Shown here: positions 55,214-63,546 of the stretch, in pieces
How the letters are laid out: every line of letters starts with the position of its first letter
Position numbering within the stretch: the first letter of the stretch is position 1
NCBI GenBank assembly: GCA_963700925.1
Contig: OY969553.1
Span: 4,464,001-4,528,000 of the forward strand
From: CAWJMD01 sp963700925
Lineage (GTDB): Bacteria > Actinomycetota > Actinomycetes > Actinomycetales > CAWJMD01
Length of the DNA stretch: 64,000 nucleotides
Reading direction: 5' to 3'
Made by a program: the position numbers and the translations under genes
The notes under the pieces: generated by a model
The model's database searches: none
What the model was told of the DNA's origin: nothing
The model's input: the letters and a program-made list of their open reading frames with translations, nothing else

Positions 55214-58046
55214 CAGGTGGGCACGAGCACATCAGGTTGCGGTCGCCGTAGGCGCCGTCGATGCGCCGGACGGGCGGCCAGTACTTGCCCTCCTGAGCGG
55301 TGCCGTCGGGGTAGACCGCCTCGGCACGCGAGTAGGGCACGTCCCACTCACCAGTCAGCGAGGCTGCGGTGTGCGGGGCGCCGCGCAGGGGCGACGAGGC
55401 GAGCTCCCACTCCCCCGCGTCGACCCGGTCGATCTCGCCCTTGATGGCGACCATCGCGTCGCAGAACCTGTCCAGCTCGGCCAGGTCCTCGCTCTCCGTG
55501 GGCTCGACCATCAGGGTTCCCGCCACGGGGAAGGACATCGTCGGCGCGTGAAACCCGTAGTCGATCAAGCGCTTTGCCACGTCGTCGACCGTGACACCGG
55601 TCTTCTGCGTGATCGGCCGCAGGTCGAGGATGCACTCGTGCGCCACCAGGCCCCCGGGACCGGTGTAGAGAACCGGGTAGTGGTCGCCCAGCCGCCTCGC
55701 GACGTAGTTGGCCGCCAGCACGGCGACCTGGGTGGCGCGGCGCAGGCCGTCCGGGCCCATCATCGCGAGGTACGCCCACGAGATCGGCAGGATGCCGGCC
55801 GAGCCGTACGGTGCCGCCGAGACCGGGCCGACGCCGTCCCGGCCGTTCGCCCCCAGGGTGTCGGTGGACGGGAGGAACTCGGCCAGGTGGGCACCGACCG
55901 CGACCGGACCGACACCGGGCCCTCCCCCGCCGTGCGGGATGCAGAACGTCTTGTGCAGGTTGAGGTGTGAGACGTCGGCACCGAAGCGCCCGGGCTTCGC
56001 CAGACCCACCAGTGCATTGAGGTTCGCGCCGTCGACGTACACCTGCCCACCCGCGTCGTGCACGAGGGCGCACAGGTCGACGATGGACTCCTCGAACACG
56101 CCGTGCGTGGACGGGTAGGTGACCATGATCGCGGCGAGCGTGTCGCGGTGCTGCTCGACCTTCGCCTTCAGGTCGGTCATGTCGATGTTGCCGAACCCGT
56201 CGGTGGCAACGGCGACCACTCGCAGCCCTGCCATCACGGCACTGGCCGCGTTCGTTCCGTGCGCCGACATCGGGATCAGGCACACGTCGCGCTCGGCCGC
56301 ACCCTGCGACCGGTGGTACGCCCTGATGGCGAGCAACCCCGCGAGCTCGCCCTGTGAGCCGGCGTTCGGCTGGAGCGACACCGCGTCGTAGCCGGTGATC
56401 TCGACCAGCCACTCCTCGAGCTGCGCGATCAGCGACCGCGACCCGGCCGTGTCGGCCTCTGGCGCAAAGGGATGCAGGTCGGCCAGCTCAGGCCAGGTGA
56501 TCGCCTCCATCTCGGTGGTGGCGTTGAGCTTCATGGTGCACGACCCGAGCGGGATCATCCCGCGGTCGAGCGCGTAGTCCTTGTCTGCCAGGCGCTTCAG
56601 GTAGCGCAGCATCGAGGTCTCGCTGTGGTGCGCCGAGAAGATGGGGTGGGTCAGATAGGAACTGCTGCGCGCCAACGCATCCGGGATGACGGAGCCGAAC
56701 CCGAATGAGCCCTCGCGTCCGGTCAGAAGTTGCACGACGGCCGCGACGTCGTCGTCGGTCGTCGTCTCGTCGAAGGCAACCCCGACGTGATCGGCGTCGA
56801 CGCGACGCAGCAGGTAGCCCGCCTCGTAGGCGTTGGCCACCACCTCGTCGGCCCGCCCCGCGGCGCGCAGCAGCACGGTGTCGAAGAATGCGTCGTGCAC
56901 GACGTCGACGCCCTCGACGTCGTCGAGCGCGACCGCCAGCCACGCCGCGCGGGAGTGCACGCTCTCGGCGATCGACCGCAGCCCGGCCGGCCCGTGGTAG
57001 ACGGCGTACATCGACGCCATCACGGCGAGCAGCACCTGGGCGGTGCAGATGTTCGACGTGGCGCGCTCGCGGCGGATGTGCTGCTCGCGCGTCTGCAGGG
57101 CGAGCCGGTAGGCCGGTGCACCGTCCGCGTCGACCGACACACCGACGAGGCGTCCCGGCAGCGACCGCTCCAGCCCGGCACGGATGGCCATGTACCCGGC
57201 GTGCGGACCCCCGAAGGCCATCGGCACGCCGAACCGCTGCGACGACCCGACCGCCACGTCGGCGCCCATCTCACCGGGCGGCCGCAGCAGCGTCATCGCC
57301 AAGAGGTCGGCCGCAACCGTCGCCAGCGCTCCACGCTCGTGGGCGGCGGCGACGACGGGCTCGAGGTCGCGCACCACGCCGCTGGCTCCGGGGTACTGCA
57401 GCAGGACGCCGAAGATCTCCGCTTCGGGCAGGCCCGCGGACGTGTCGTGGACGATCACAGGCAGGCCGATCGCCTCCATCCGCGTGCGCACGACCGCGAT
57501 CGTCTGTGGCAGCACGTCGGCGTCGATGACCACTGCCGCGTCGTGGCCGACCTTCGACGCGCGACGCATCAGCGTGACCGCCTCCGCGGCCGCCGTCGCC
57601 TCGTCGAGCATCGAGGCGTTCGCAGTGGTCAAGCCGGTCAGCTCGCTCACGGCGGTCTGGAAGTTCAGCAGCGCTTCGAGGCGGCCCTGTGAGATCTCGG
57701 GCTGGTATGGCGTGTAAGCCGTGTACCACGAAGGGTTTTCGAGCACGTTGCGCCTGATCACACCGGGCGTGTGGGTGCCGTAGTAGCCGAGCCCGATCAT
57801 CGAGCGCCGGACGGTGTTCGCATCGGCCACGCGGCGCAGCGCCGCCAGCGCCTCCGGCTCGCTCAGCGCCTCGGGAAGGTCGAGCCCGTCGGCCCACGCG
57901 ATCGTCTTCGGCACCGCCGCCTCGGTCAGCGCGTCGAGTGTGGCGTACCCCAGCGCCGAGAGCATGTGGCCGACCTCGGCCTCGCCCGGGCCGATATGGC
58001 GCGCGGCGAAGTCTCGGGTGCGGTGGCTGTGGTCGACGTGCGACAT
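55191..58046 (-). CDS. gcvP: Glycine dehydrogenase (decarboxylating), P protein
   Basis: A 951-residue PLP enzyme of the glycine cleavage system that decarboxylates glycine and passes the aminomethyl group to the lipoyl arm of GcvH. The N-half has the inactive fold copy, the C-half the PLP Lys in LNLHKTFCIPHGGGGPGVGPVAV. The N-terminus DFAARHIGPGEAEVGHMLSALGY and RNVLENPSWYTAYTPYQPEISQGR match the single-chain P protein. ATG 58046 is preceded by GGAGCCTCCAGG. A glycine riboswitch lies 60 nt upstream. Confidence 0.97.
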   Translation of the reverse strand: MSHVDHSHRTRDFAARHIGPGEAEVGHMLSALGYATLDALTEAAVPKTIAWADGLDLPEALSEPEALAALRRVADANTVRRSMIGLGYYGTHTPGVIRRNVLENPSWYTAYTPYQPEISQGRLEALLNFQTAVSELTGLTTANASMLDEATAAAEAVTLMRRASKVGHDAAVVIDADVLPQTIAVVRTRMEAIGLPVIVHDTSAGLPEAEIFGVLLQYPGASGVVRDLEPVVAAAHERGALATVAADLLAMTLLRPPGEMGADVAVGSSQRFGVPMAFGGPHAGYMAIRAGLERSLPGRLVGVSVDADGAPAYRLALQTREQHIRRERATSNICTAQVLLAVMASMYAVYHGPAGLRSIAESVHSRAAWLAVALDDVEGVDVVHDAFFDTVLLRAAGRADEVVANAYEAGYLLRRVDADHVGVAFDETTTDDDVAAVVQLLTGREGSFGFGSVIPDALARSSSYLTHPIFSAHHSETSMLRYLKRLADKDYALDRGMIPLGSCTMKLNATTEMEAITWPELADLHPFAPEADTAGSRSLIAQLEEWLVEITGYDAVSLQPNAGSQGELAGLLAIRAYHRSQGAAERDVCLIPMSAHGTNAASAVMAGLRVVAVATDGFGNIDMTDLKAKVEQHRDTLAAIMVTYPSTHGVFEESIVDLCALVHDAGGQVYVDGANLNALVGLAKPGRFGADVSHLNLHKTFCIPHGGGGPGVGPVAVGAHLAEFLPSTDTLGANGRDGVGPVSAAPYGSAGILPISWAYLAMMGPDGLRRATQVAVLAANYVARRLGDHYPVLYTGPGGLVAHECILDLRPITQKTGVTVDDVAKRLIDYGFHAPTMSFPVAGTLMVEPTESEDLAELDRFCDAMVAIKGEIDRVDAGEWELASSPLRGAPHTAASLTGEWDVPYSRAEAVYPDGTAQEGKYWPPVRRIDGAYGDRNLMCSCPPVSELAED

Positions 58047-58049
58047 CCT

Positions 58050-58093
58050 GGAGGCTCCCTGCGTCACGACCCGAGGGTCGGTCGTTTGCCTCC
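58050..58093 (-). promoter_or_regulatory. Expression platform of the glycine riboswitch (candidate)
   Basis: On the minus strand GGAGGC (58093-58088) can pair with GCCTCC (58055-58050) just before the gcvP start, enclosing the hairpin CGACC-CGAG-GGTCG (58067-58080). Pairing would cover the ribosome site region. This suggests translational control. Confidence 0.5.
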
Positions 58094-58111
58094 CCCTCTG
58101 TCACCGGGTGC

Positions 58112-58215
58112 GGCTCCAGAGTCGCCTGTCCCGCGCGGTCCTGGCGCCTGAGAGGTTCCGGGGAGTTTGCCCCTTCGGCGCCCCGACCGGAGGTGCGACG
58201 GGGACTCTCCCGCGC
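58112..58215 (-). ncRNA. Glycine riboswitch aptamer upstream of gcvP
   Basis: Minus-strand segment carries the aptamer signature in order: CGGGAGAGTCCC start, CGCCGAAGGGGCAA, AACCTCTCAGGCGCCAGGAC, GGACAGGCGACTCTGGAG end. Only one aptamer is visible, with a short 3' tail typical of singlet glycine switches. It binds glycine and would switch gcvP on when glycine is plentiful. Confidence 0.93.
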
Positions 58216-58299
58216 GGGGTCGACAGCAGGTCGAACGCTACCAGCCGGACCGGGTTCGGACGTCCTCGGTGCGGGCCGTGAGCAGTGTCGGTCAGCCGG

Positions 58300-58887
58300 T
58301 CAGCCGGTCTGACGCGCGGTACGGCGGGCTGCGAGCTCGTCCTCAGCGCTGGTGGTGACGCCGTCCTCGTCCACACGCTCGCTCGGCAGCGCCGCCAGGG
58401 TGCCCTCGACCTCGCGCCAGACCCGTCCGACGGCGATGCCGAACACGCCCTGACCACCCTGGACGAGGTCGATCACCTCGTCGGCGGAGGTGCACTCGTA
58501 CACGCTCGCACCATCACTCATCAGCGTGATCTGCGCCAGGTCCTCGACGCCCCGCTCGCGCAGTGCGGATACGGCGGTGCGGATCTGCTGCAGTGAGACA
58601 CCTGTGTCGAGCAGCCTCTTGACGACCTTCAGCACCAGGATGTCGCGGAAGCCGTACAGCCGCTGCGTTCCGGAGCCCTTGGCACCGCGGACGCCGGGCT
58701 CGACCAGCCCTGTCCGGGCCCAGTAGTCGAGCTGCCGGTAGGTGATGCCGGCCGCGCGGCATGCCGTCGGGCCGCGGTAGCCGATGTCGTCGTCGAGCAC
58801 GGGGAGGTCCTCGGTGAACAGCAGGCCCTGCGCCCCTGCCGGGACCGAGGAGCGCTGACGCTCCGGGGCGTCGTGGGTGCCGCTCAC
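58300..58887 (-). CDS. MerR family regulator (Rv1830-like)
   Basis: A 195-residue MerR-type regulator. The winged HTH is YRGPTACRAAGITYRQLDYWARTGLVEPGVRGAKG (about 30-65), followed by dimer helix LVLKVVKRLLDTGVSLQQIRTAVSAL and a C-terminal ligand-like region (SDGASVYECTSADEVIDLVQGGQGVFGIAV). It is close in type and position to the second MerR of the mycobacterial gcvH-garA cluster, of unknown effector. GTG 58887 has GGAGG 5 nt upstream. It lies upstream of the gcvP riboswitch. Confidence 0.85.
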   Translation of the reverse strand: MSGTHDAPERQRSSVPAGAQGLLFTEDLPVLDDDIGYRGPTACRAAGITYRQLDYWARTGLVEPGVRGAKGSGTQRLYGFRDILVLKVVKRLLDTGVSLQQIRTAVSALRERGVEDLAQITLMSDGASVYECTSADEVIDLVQGGQGVFGIAVGRVWREVEGTLAALPSERVDEDGVTTSAEDELAARRTARQTG

Positions 58888-59073
58888 TACGACCTCCGAG
58901 TCTGAGTGCTCCCGTGACCTGTCGCAGCGCCAGAACCGTCGGCGGCGCCGAAGGACATCACTGGAACTACAACCGGGAACGTTCGCTGTCGACGCTACGG
59001 CCGACATCCCCGCAGGTCAACGACGTGGGGCTCCTGGGGCCGGCGTGTCGCCGGGCGGTCAGCAGTCTCGACC

Positions 59074-59565
59074 TCAGGTAGAGGGTTTGGCCGGTCCCTC
59101 GGGCTGCTCGAAGTCCTCGGCGCTGACCTGGTCGAGGAACTCGCGGAACCGCTCGACCTCGTCCTCGTCCTCGTGCGGCACGGGCATGCTGGCCGTCTCC
59201 AGCACCTCGTCGGCGCCCATGATCGGGCAGCCGACGCGCAGTGCGAGGGCAATGGCGTCGGACGAGCGCGCACCCACGGTGACGCCCCCGTCCAGGCCGA
59301 GCTCGGCGAAGTAGACGTTGTCGCGCATCTCGACGATCCGCACCTGCTCGAGGGTGCGCCCCAGCGCCGCGATCACGTCGACCAACAGGTCATGGGTGAG
59401 CGGCCGCGGCGGGGTCACCCCCTGCTGGGCCAGGGCGATCGCGCTGGCCTCCGCGGTGCCGATCCAGATCGGCAGGTACCGCTCTCCCCCGCGCTCCCGC
59501 AGGAGAACGATGGGGGTCTTGGACGGCATCTCGACCCGCACTCCGACTACCTCGAGCTCGCGCAC
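59074..59565 (-). CDS. Bifunctional nuclease family protein (DUF151)
   Basis: A 163-residue DUF151 protein. The family core is VRVEMPSKTPIVLLRERGGERYLPIWIG, TAEASAIALAQQGV, RPLTHDLLVDVIAALG and VYFAELGLDG with VGARSSDAIALALR. DUF151 members have DNase and RNase activity in plants and a predicted role in RNA/DNA metabolism in bacteria. GTG 59565 is chosen. The MerR genes lie on both sides on the same strand. Confidence 0.9.
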   Translation of the reverse strand: MRELEVVGVRVEMPSKTPIVLLRERGGERYLPIWIGTAEASAIALAQQGVTPPRPLTHDLLVDVIAALGRTLEQVRIVEMRDNVYFAELGLDGGVTVGARSSDAIALALRVGCPIMGADEVLETASMPVPHEDEDEVERFREFLDQVSAEDFEQPEGPAKPST

Positions 59566-59651
59566 CGTCCCACCGTAACCCCCTTGCTCTCGCAACGGGG
59601 TATGTGGCCAGGCCGACGCGCGCACGTCGTCAGCAGACTGTCTGCTGAGGG

Positions 59652-60398
59652 TCAGCCGAGACGGTCGAGCCCGGCCCGCACGAGGGTGGCGTGCAGACGG
59701 ACGCAGAGCGCGGAGATCTCGCGAGCCACCTCCTCCGCCTTCGCTGACGAACCCGCCCCGCGGTGGTGCCGCAGGGGCGTGGTCACCTGCTCGACGAGAC
59801 CGACCTCGCGGTCGGCGGCGGTACGGAAGGCGCGCAGGTGCCTCGGCTCGATGCCGTAGCTCGCGAGCGCCCCGGCGGTGCGGGCGATCTCGAGGTCGTC
59901 GGCGTCGTAGTAGCCGTGGTCGCCGACGGCGACCAGCCCGAAGGCCTCGAGGCTGGTGACGAGGGCGTCGTCGATGTCGGCCGACGCGATCAGCTCGTCG
60001 CGCCGAAGGCGGGCGGTCGACGCCGGTGCGTACCCGTCCGGACCAGGAACCCCACTCTCGCGGACGAGCCGGGGCGCCGTCGCGACCCGTCCGGGTGGCG
60101 CGGGGTCGAGCCCACGGTCGACGGCGTCGAGGTACACGCCGATCTCCTTCAGCGACCAGCGGGCGTCGCGCTGGGTCGACAGGACGAAGCGGAGGCGTTC
60201 TATGTCGGCGGTGCTGAACTTGCGGTACCCGGCGGCAGTGCGCTGCGGCTCGACCAGTCCCTGGTCCTCCAGGAAGCGCAGCTTCGAGTGCGTCAGGTCG
60301 GCGAACTCGGGCTGCAGCTGACCGAGCACCTCACCGATGCTGAACAGCTGCTGCGGGCGTCGCGGGCCACCCGAGGAGCGCTGGGTGGACTGGCTCAC
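59652..60398 (-). CDS. ftsR: FtsR-like MerR regulator
   Basis: A 248-residue MerR-family protein matching corynebacterial FtsR and mycobacterial Rv1828: SIGEVLGQLQPEFADLTHSKLRFLEDQGLVEPQRTAAGYRKFS is the HTH (about 18-60), followed by IERLRFVLSTQRDARWSLKEIGVYLDAVD and a C-terminal ARTAGALASYGIEPRHLRAF. FtsR activates ftsZ and other division genes in Corynebacterium. The ATG at 60398 overlaps the GarA stop. Confidence 0.85.
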   Translation of the reverse strand: MSQSTQRSSGGPRRPQQLFSIGEVLGQLQPEFADLTHSKLRFLEDQGLVEPQRTAAGYRKFSTADIERLRFVLSTQRDARWSLKEIGVYLDAVDRGLDPAPPGRVATAPRLVRESGVPGPDGYAPASTARLRRDELIASADIDDALVTSLEAFGLVAVGDHGYYDADDLEIARTAGALASYGIEPRHLRAFRTAADREVGLVEQVTTPLRHHRGAGSSAKAEEVAREISALCVRLHATLVRAGLDRLG

Positions 60399-60901
60399 TG
60401 CGAGGGGCCACCGGTTTCAGGAGTCGCTGCCGCGACCGCTCGCGGGTGGAACGTCATCCTGTACTTGCCGATCTGCACCTCGTCGCCTGCCGCCAGCACC
60501 AGGTCGTCGACCCGCTCGCGGTTCACGTACGTGCCGTTCAGGCTGCCCACGTCGCGGACGCGGAAACCCTCGGCGTCGCGGATGAACTCGGCGTGCTTGC
60601 GCGAGACGGTCACGTCGTCCAGGAAGATCTCGCTGTCTGGGTGACGCCCGGCGGTCGTGCGGTCGGCGTCCAGCAGGAACCTCGAGCCGGAGTTCGGGCC
60701 GCGTTGCACGATCAGCAGGGCGCTCTGAGCGGGCAGGGCCCGGATCGCGGCCTGGTCGTCGGTGCTCAGACCACTGTCGTCGACCTCGGCCTCCGAGCCG
60801 ACGGCGGACAACGTCATGGTCGAGTCGGACGATCGCGTCGGTGCGGGGCGGCTCTCAGGTCGATCTTCCGGCGGGCCCTCCGGCGGCTCCTGCGACGACA
60901 T
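60395..60901 (-). CDS. garA: FHA domain protein GarA/OdhI
   Basis: A 168-residue FHA protein. The phosphothreonine-binding domain is in the C-terminal half: GSRFLLDADRTTAGRHPDSEIFLDDVTVSRKHAEF and VRDVGSLNGTYVNRERVDD (RH, SxxH and NGTY motifs). GarA controls 2-oxoglutarate dehydrogenase and glutamate metabolism when phosphorylated by serine/threonine kinases. The N-terminal tail has SDSTMTLSAVG where other GarA proteins have an ETT-type phospho-site. ATG 60901 has CCAGGAGGACAG before it. Confidence 0.9.
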   Translation of the reverse strand: MSSQEPPEGPPEDRPESRPAPTRSSDSTMTLSAVGSEAEVDDSGLSTDDQAAIRALPAQSALLIVQRGPNSGSRFLLDADRTTAGRHPDSEIFLDDVTVSRKHAEFIRDAEGFRVRDVGSLNGTYVNRERVDDLVLAAGDEVQIGKYRMTFHPRAVAAATPETGGPSQ

Positions 60902-61043
60902 CTGTCCTCCTGGGGACGCTCTCACGTTCACGGCGCGGACCACGGCGTGGCTCGTCCGGTCCGGTCCTTGTCCACCCTAACCCTCAAGCGCAGGGTGAAA
61001 CCACGTCGATCGCCTCAGGTGGGTCCCACCGTCGCACCGTCGC

Positions 61044-61451
61044 TCAGGCAGTGGTCTCGCGGTACGCCTCGGCGTCCATCAGCGAGTCGAGCACAGACGC
61101 GTCGTCGATGCGGACGTCCAGCATCCAGCCGTCCTCGTAGGGGTCGGAGTTGACCAGCTCGGGGCTGCCCTCGAGCGCCGAGTTGCTGTCGACGACCGTT
61201 CCCGTGACCGGCGCGTACAGGTCGCTCACGCTCTTCGTCGACTCGACCTCGCCACAGGTCGTGCCGGCCTCCACCTGCTCGCCGGCGGCCGGCAGCTGCA
61301 CGAAGACGATGTCGCCGAGCGCGTCCTGGGCGAAAGCCGTGATGCCCACTCGCACGACGGTGCCCTCGTCGCTCGCGGACGCGTCGCGCACCCTGACCCA
61401 CTCGTGCTCGGCGGTGTAGCGCAGGTCGGCGGGGTACTCGAACGCAGCCAT
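61044..61451 (-). CDS. gcvH: Glycine cleavage system H protein
   Basis: A 135-residue lipoyl carrier. The lipoylated Lys is in CGEVESTKSVSDLYAPVTG, with GDIVFVQLPAAGEQVEAG before it and the family end DGWMLDVRIDDASVLDSLMDAEAY. It shuttles the aminomethyl group among GcvP, T and L. ATG 61451 is the only sensible start. Upstream lies a run of CACGACCCGA-type repeats. Confidence 0.96.
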   Translation of the reverse strand: MAAFEYPADLRYTAEHEWVRVRDASASDEGTVVRVGITAFAQDALGDIVFVQLPAAGEQVEAGTTCGEVESTKSVSDLYAPVTGTVVDSNSALEGSPELVNSDPYEDGWMLDVRIDDASVLDSLMDAEAYRETTA

Positions 61452-61460
61452 GTGATGACC

Positions 61461-61544
61461 TCTCGGGTCGTGTCTCGGTTGTGTCGGGTCGTGTTTCGGG
61501 TCGAGTTTCGGGTCGTGTCGGGTCGTGAACGGGTCGTGAACGGG
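61461..61544. repeat. Degenerate CGGGTCGTG tandem repeats upstream of gcvH
   Basis: About seven units of 10-12 bp carrying CGGGTCG(T/A)G fill most of the gap between gcvH and the DUF881 gene (minus-strand reading CACGACCCG). Lengths and bases vary between units. The function is unknown. Confidence 0.75.
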
Positions 61545-61559
61545 TGGGACCTGGCAGGG

Positions 61560-62345
61560 TCAGGGTGTCGCCGTCGGCTCGGCCGGGCGAGCGTACTCAG
61601 GCGTGGTCGGCTGCCGCAACGCATCGACGACCAGTTCGTCGACCTCGGAGACCAGTGCCTGACCGCCGGCATTGCGGACCGACCGGATCACGCCCCCGGG
61701 GATGTCAAGGGCCGTCGCCAGCGTGTGCGGGTCACCGATCACCAGGAACACGTAGGGCGCCTCCAGCAACGTGCCGTCCACGGCCACACCGTCTTCGTTC
61801 TCCTCGAACGAGGTTGAGGCCACGATCCGCACGTCGTCCACCTGGAGGGCCTCGGCGCCGGAGTCGCGCAGCTCCTGGACGGCGTCGAGAAGCGTCGCGG
61901 CTCCGACGTCACCGCCGCCCCCGTCGTCGATCGTCAGCCGGATACCCGGCCCGGTGGCCGGTGCCGTGCCGGCCAGGATGCCGAGCAGGTCGACCCGCTG
62001 TTGGGCCGCCTCGCGCGCGACGTCCTGCGCGCTCCCTCCGGCCACCAGCTCCTCGCGGGTCTCCTCCAGCTCGGCCTCCTCGGCATCAAGGCGGTCGTTG
62101 CGCGCCCCCAGGTCGTCGAGGATGCGGACGAGGTCAGACTCGCGCAGCGACCCCAGATCGGCTTCCTGGGTCTGCTGAACCTGCACGACGAGGGCGAAAC
62201 CCAGTAGGGCACAAAGCAATCCGGCAAGGACCTCGCCGCGGCTCCCGCGCGGCACCAGAGACCGCCGCAGTCGTTGGCGGGCTTCGAGGGGAGCCGGGCC
62301 CACGTCCGGGCCGGGCGGCTCAGGCGTGTCGGCCACGTCGCTCAT
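61560..62345 (-). CDS. DUF881 membrane protein (second copy)
   Basis: A 261-residue membrane-anchored protein: one TM near residues 37-55 (VLAGLLCALLGFALVVQV), a coiled coil with RILDDLGARNDRLDAEEAEL, and the DUF881 core GPGIRLTIDDGGG..., LQVDDVRIVASTSFEENEDG and VFLVIGDPHTLATAL. DUF881 proteins flank sbp in actinobacteria and are linked to the cell envelope and division. Its ATG overlaps the sbp stop. Confidence 0.9.
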   Translation of the reverse strand: MSDVADTPEPPGPDVGPAPLEARQRLRRSLVPRGSRGEVLAGLLCALLGFALVVQVQQTQEADLGSLRESDLVRILDDLGARNDRLDAEEAELEETREELVAGGSAQDVAREAAQQRVDLLGILAGTAPATGPGIRLTIDDGGGGDVGAATLLDAVQELRDSGAEALQVDDVRIVASTSFEENEDGVAVDGTLLEAPYVFLVIGDPHTLATALDIPGGVIRSVRNAGGQALVSEVDELVVDALRQPTTPEYARPAEPTATP

Positions 62346-62674
62346 GCCTTGAACACGTGCCGCCGGATGGCGGCCGCGTTGGAGAAGATGCGGATGCCGA
62401 GCACGACCACGACGCCTGTCGACAGCTGTGCGCCGACGCCGAGCTGGTCGCCGAGGTACACGACGAGTGCGGCCACGACGACGTTCGACAGGAACGACAC
62501 CACGAAGACGCGGTCGTCGAAGATGCCGTCGAGCACGGCTCGCAGGCCACCGAAGACAGCGTCGAGCGCCGCCACCACGGCGATGGGCAGGTAGGGCTGA
62601 AGCTCAGGCGGGACAGTGGGTTTCAGCACCAGCCCGATGATGATGCCGAGCACGAGGCCGAGAGCGGCGATCAC
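62342..62674 (-). CDS. sbp: Small basic protein, DUF1290
   Basis: A 110-residue membrane protein: LGLVLGIIIGLVLKPTVPPELQPYLPIAVVAALDAVFGGLRA and VFVVSFLSNVVVAALVVYLGDQLGVG match the DUF1290/Sbp family, a small division-associated protein. Ends in a basic tail (AAAIRRHVFKA). Stop and start overlaps on both sides link it to the DUF881 genes. Confidence 0.93.
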   Translation of the reverse strand: MIAALGLVLGIIIGLVLKPTVPPELQPYLPIAVVAALDAVFGGLRAVLDGIFDDRVFVVSFLSNVVVAALVVYLGDQLGVGAQLSTGVVVVLGIRIFSNAAAIRRHVFKA

Positions 62675-63546
62675 GAGTCGTCCTCCGTTGCTTTGGTGGC
62701 GTACTGGAGTGTGAGTGCGTCCCCGCCCTCGAGGCTGAGGTTGCTTGCACCGGAGATGCTGGCCCTCACCCCGTGTCTCGACTTCAGCGACTCGAGGTAC
62801 GTGCCGGCGAAAGCGCGTGCGAAATCGGTCTGCAGCGTTGAGGGGTCACCGATCGCCTCGACCACGTACGGCGGCGCGAGCGGTCGGAAGTCCACCAGGA
62901 TCGCCAGACCGGCTGAGCGGATCGCTGACGTCGACGTGAGCCGGTGCCCGTTCACCGCCACCGCCTCGGCGCCGGCCGCCCACAGCCCGTTGACGACCAC
63001 CTGCAGGTCGACATCGAGCACGCGCCCCTCGTCGCCCGCGCCGCCGTCCCGCGGATCGCCGGTGAACGGGTCCGAGACACCCACTGCGTTGTCGAGGGTG
63101 TAGACCGCGCCGGGTCCCTGTACGGGTTCGGCGCCGGCCAGCACGCCCAGGGTGGTGACCTCCTCCAGCAGGTCGTCGCCGGCACCCACCAGCCGCTGGT
63201 CCCGCAGGTCGTCGATCCCGGACCTCAGCGCCTCGACCTGCGCTGCCCGCTCGTCCACCTCAGCCGTTCGGGCCGTCACCTCGTTGCGCAGCAGCGAGGG
63301 CGTGTCGGACGACAGTGGCAAGCGGAGCTCGGTCACACCGACGATGAGGATGGCGCCCGCGAGCATCGAGAGGGCGACGGTCAGGGGGGCGGTGCGCCGC
63401 CGAGCACCCGGCGCCATGTCGCCCGAGGCCCTGTGGGCGGCGGCGGCCGCGTAGCCAGGGTCCAGAGGTCGCTGCATCACTTCGGTCAGCAGGGTCATGG
63501 ACGCGTCCAGCGGACGTGCCGGCCGGCCCGTCCTCGGCGCGCTCAC
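62671..63546 (-). CDS. DUF881 membrane protein (first copy)
   Basis: A 291-residue protein with an N-terminal cytoplasmic stretch, one TM near residues 55-75 (PLTVALSMLAGAILIVGV), a coiled coil (VTARTAEVDERAAQVEALRSG) and the DUF881 core VYTLDNAVGVSDPF, LQVVVNGLWAAGAEAVAVNG and YVVEAIGDPSTLQT. GTG 63546 overlaps the stop of the pgsA gene. Likely works with sbp and the second DUF881 gene. Confidence 0.9.
   Translation of the reverse strand: MSAPRTGRPARPLDASMTLLTEVMQRPLDPGYAAAAAHRASGDMAPGARRRTAPLTVALSMLAGAILIVGVTELRLPLSSDTPSLLRNEVTARTAEVDERAAQVEALRSGIDDLRDQRLVGAGDDLLEEVTTLGVLAGAEPVQGPGAVYTLDNAVGVSDPFTGDPRDGGAGDEGRVLDVDLQVVVNGLWAAGAEAVAVNGHRLTSTSAIRSAGLAILVDFRPLAPPYVVEAIGDPSTLQTDFARAFAGTYLESLKSRHGVRASISGASNLSLEGGDALTLQYATKATEDDS

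Noticed and set aside
58050..58111. A second (tandem) glycine aptamer after the first
   Set aside because: No further GGAGAG or GCCGAAGG core is seen; the segment fits an expression platform instead.
61461..61544. CRISPR-like array
   Set aside because: Units are 10-12 bp, degenerate and adjacent, with no unique spacers of 25-40 bp and no cas genes.
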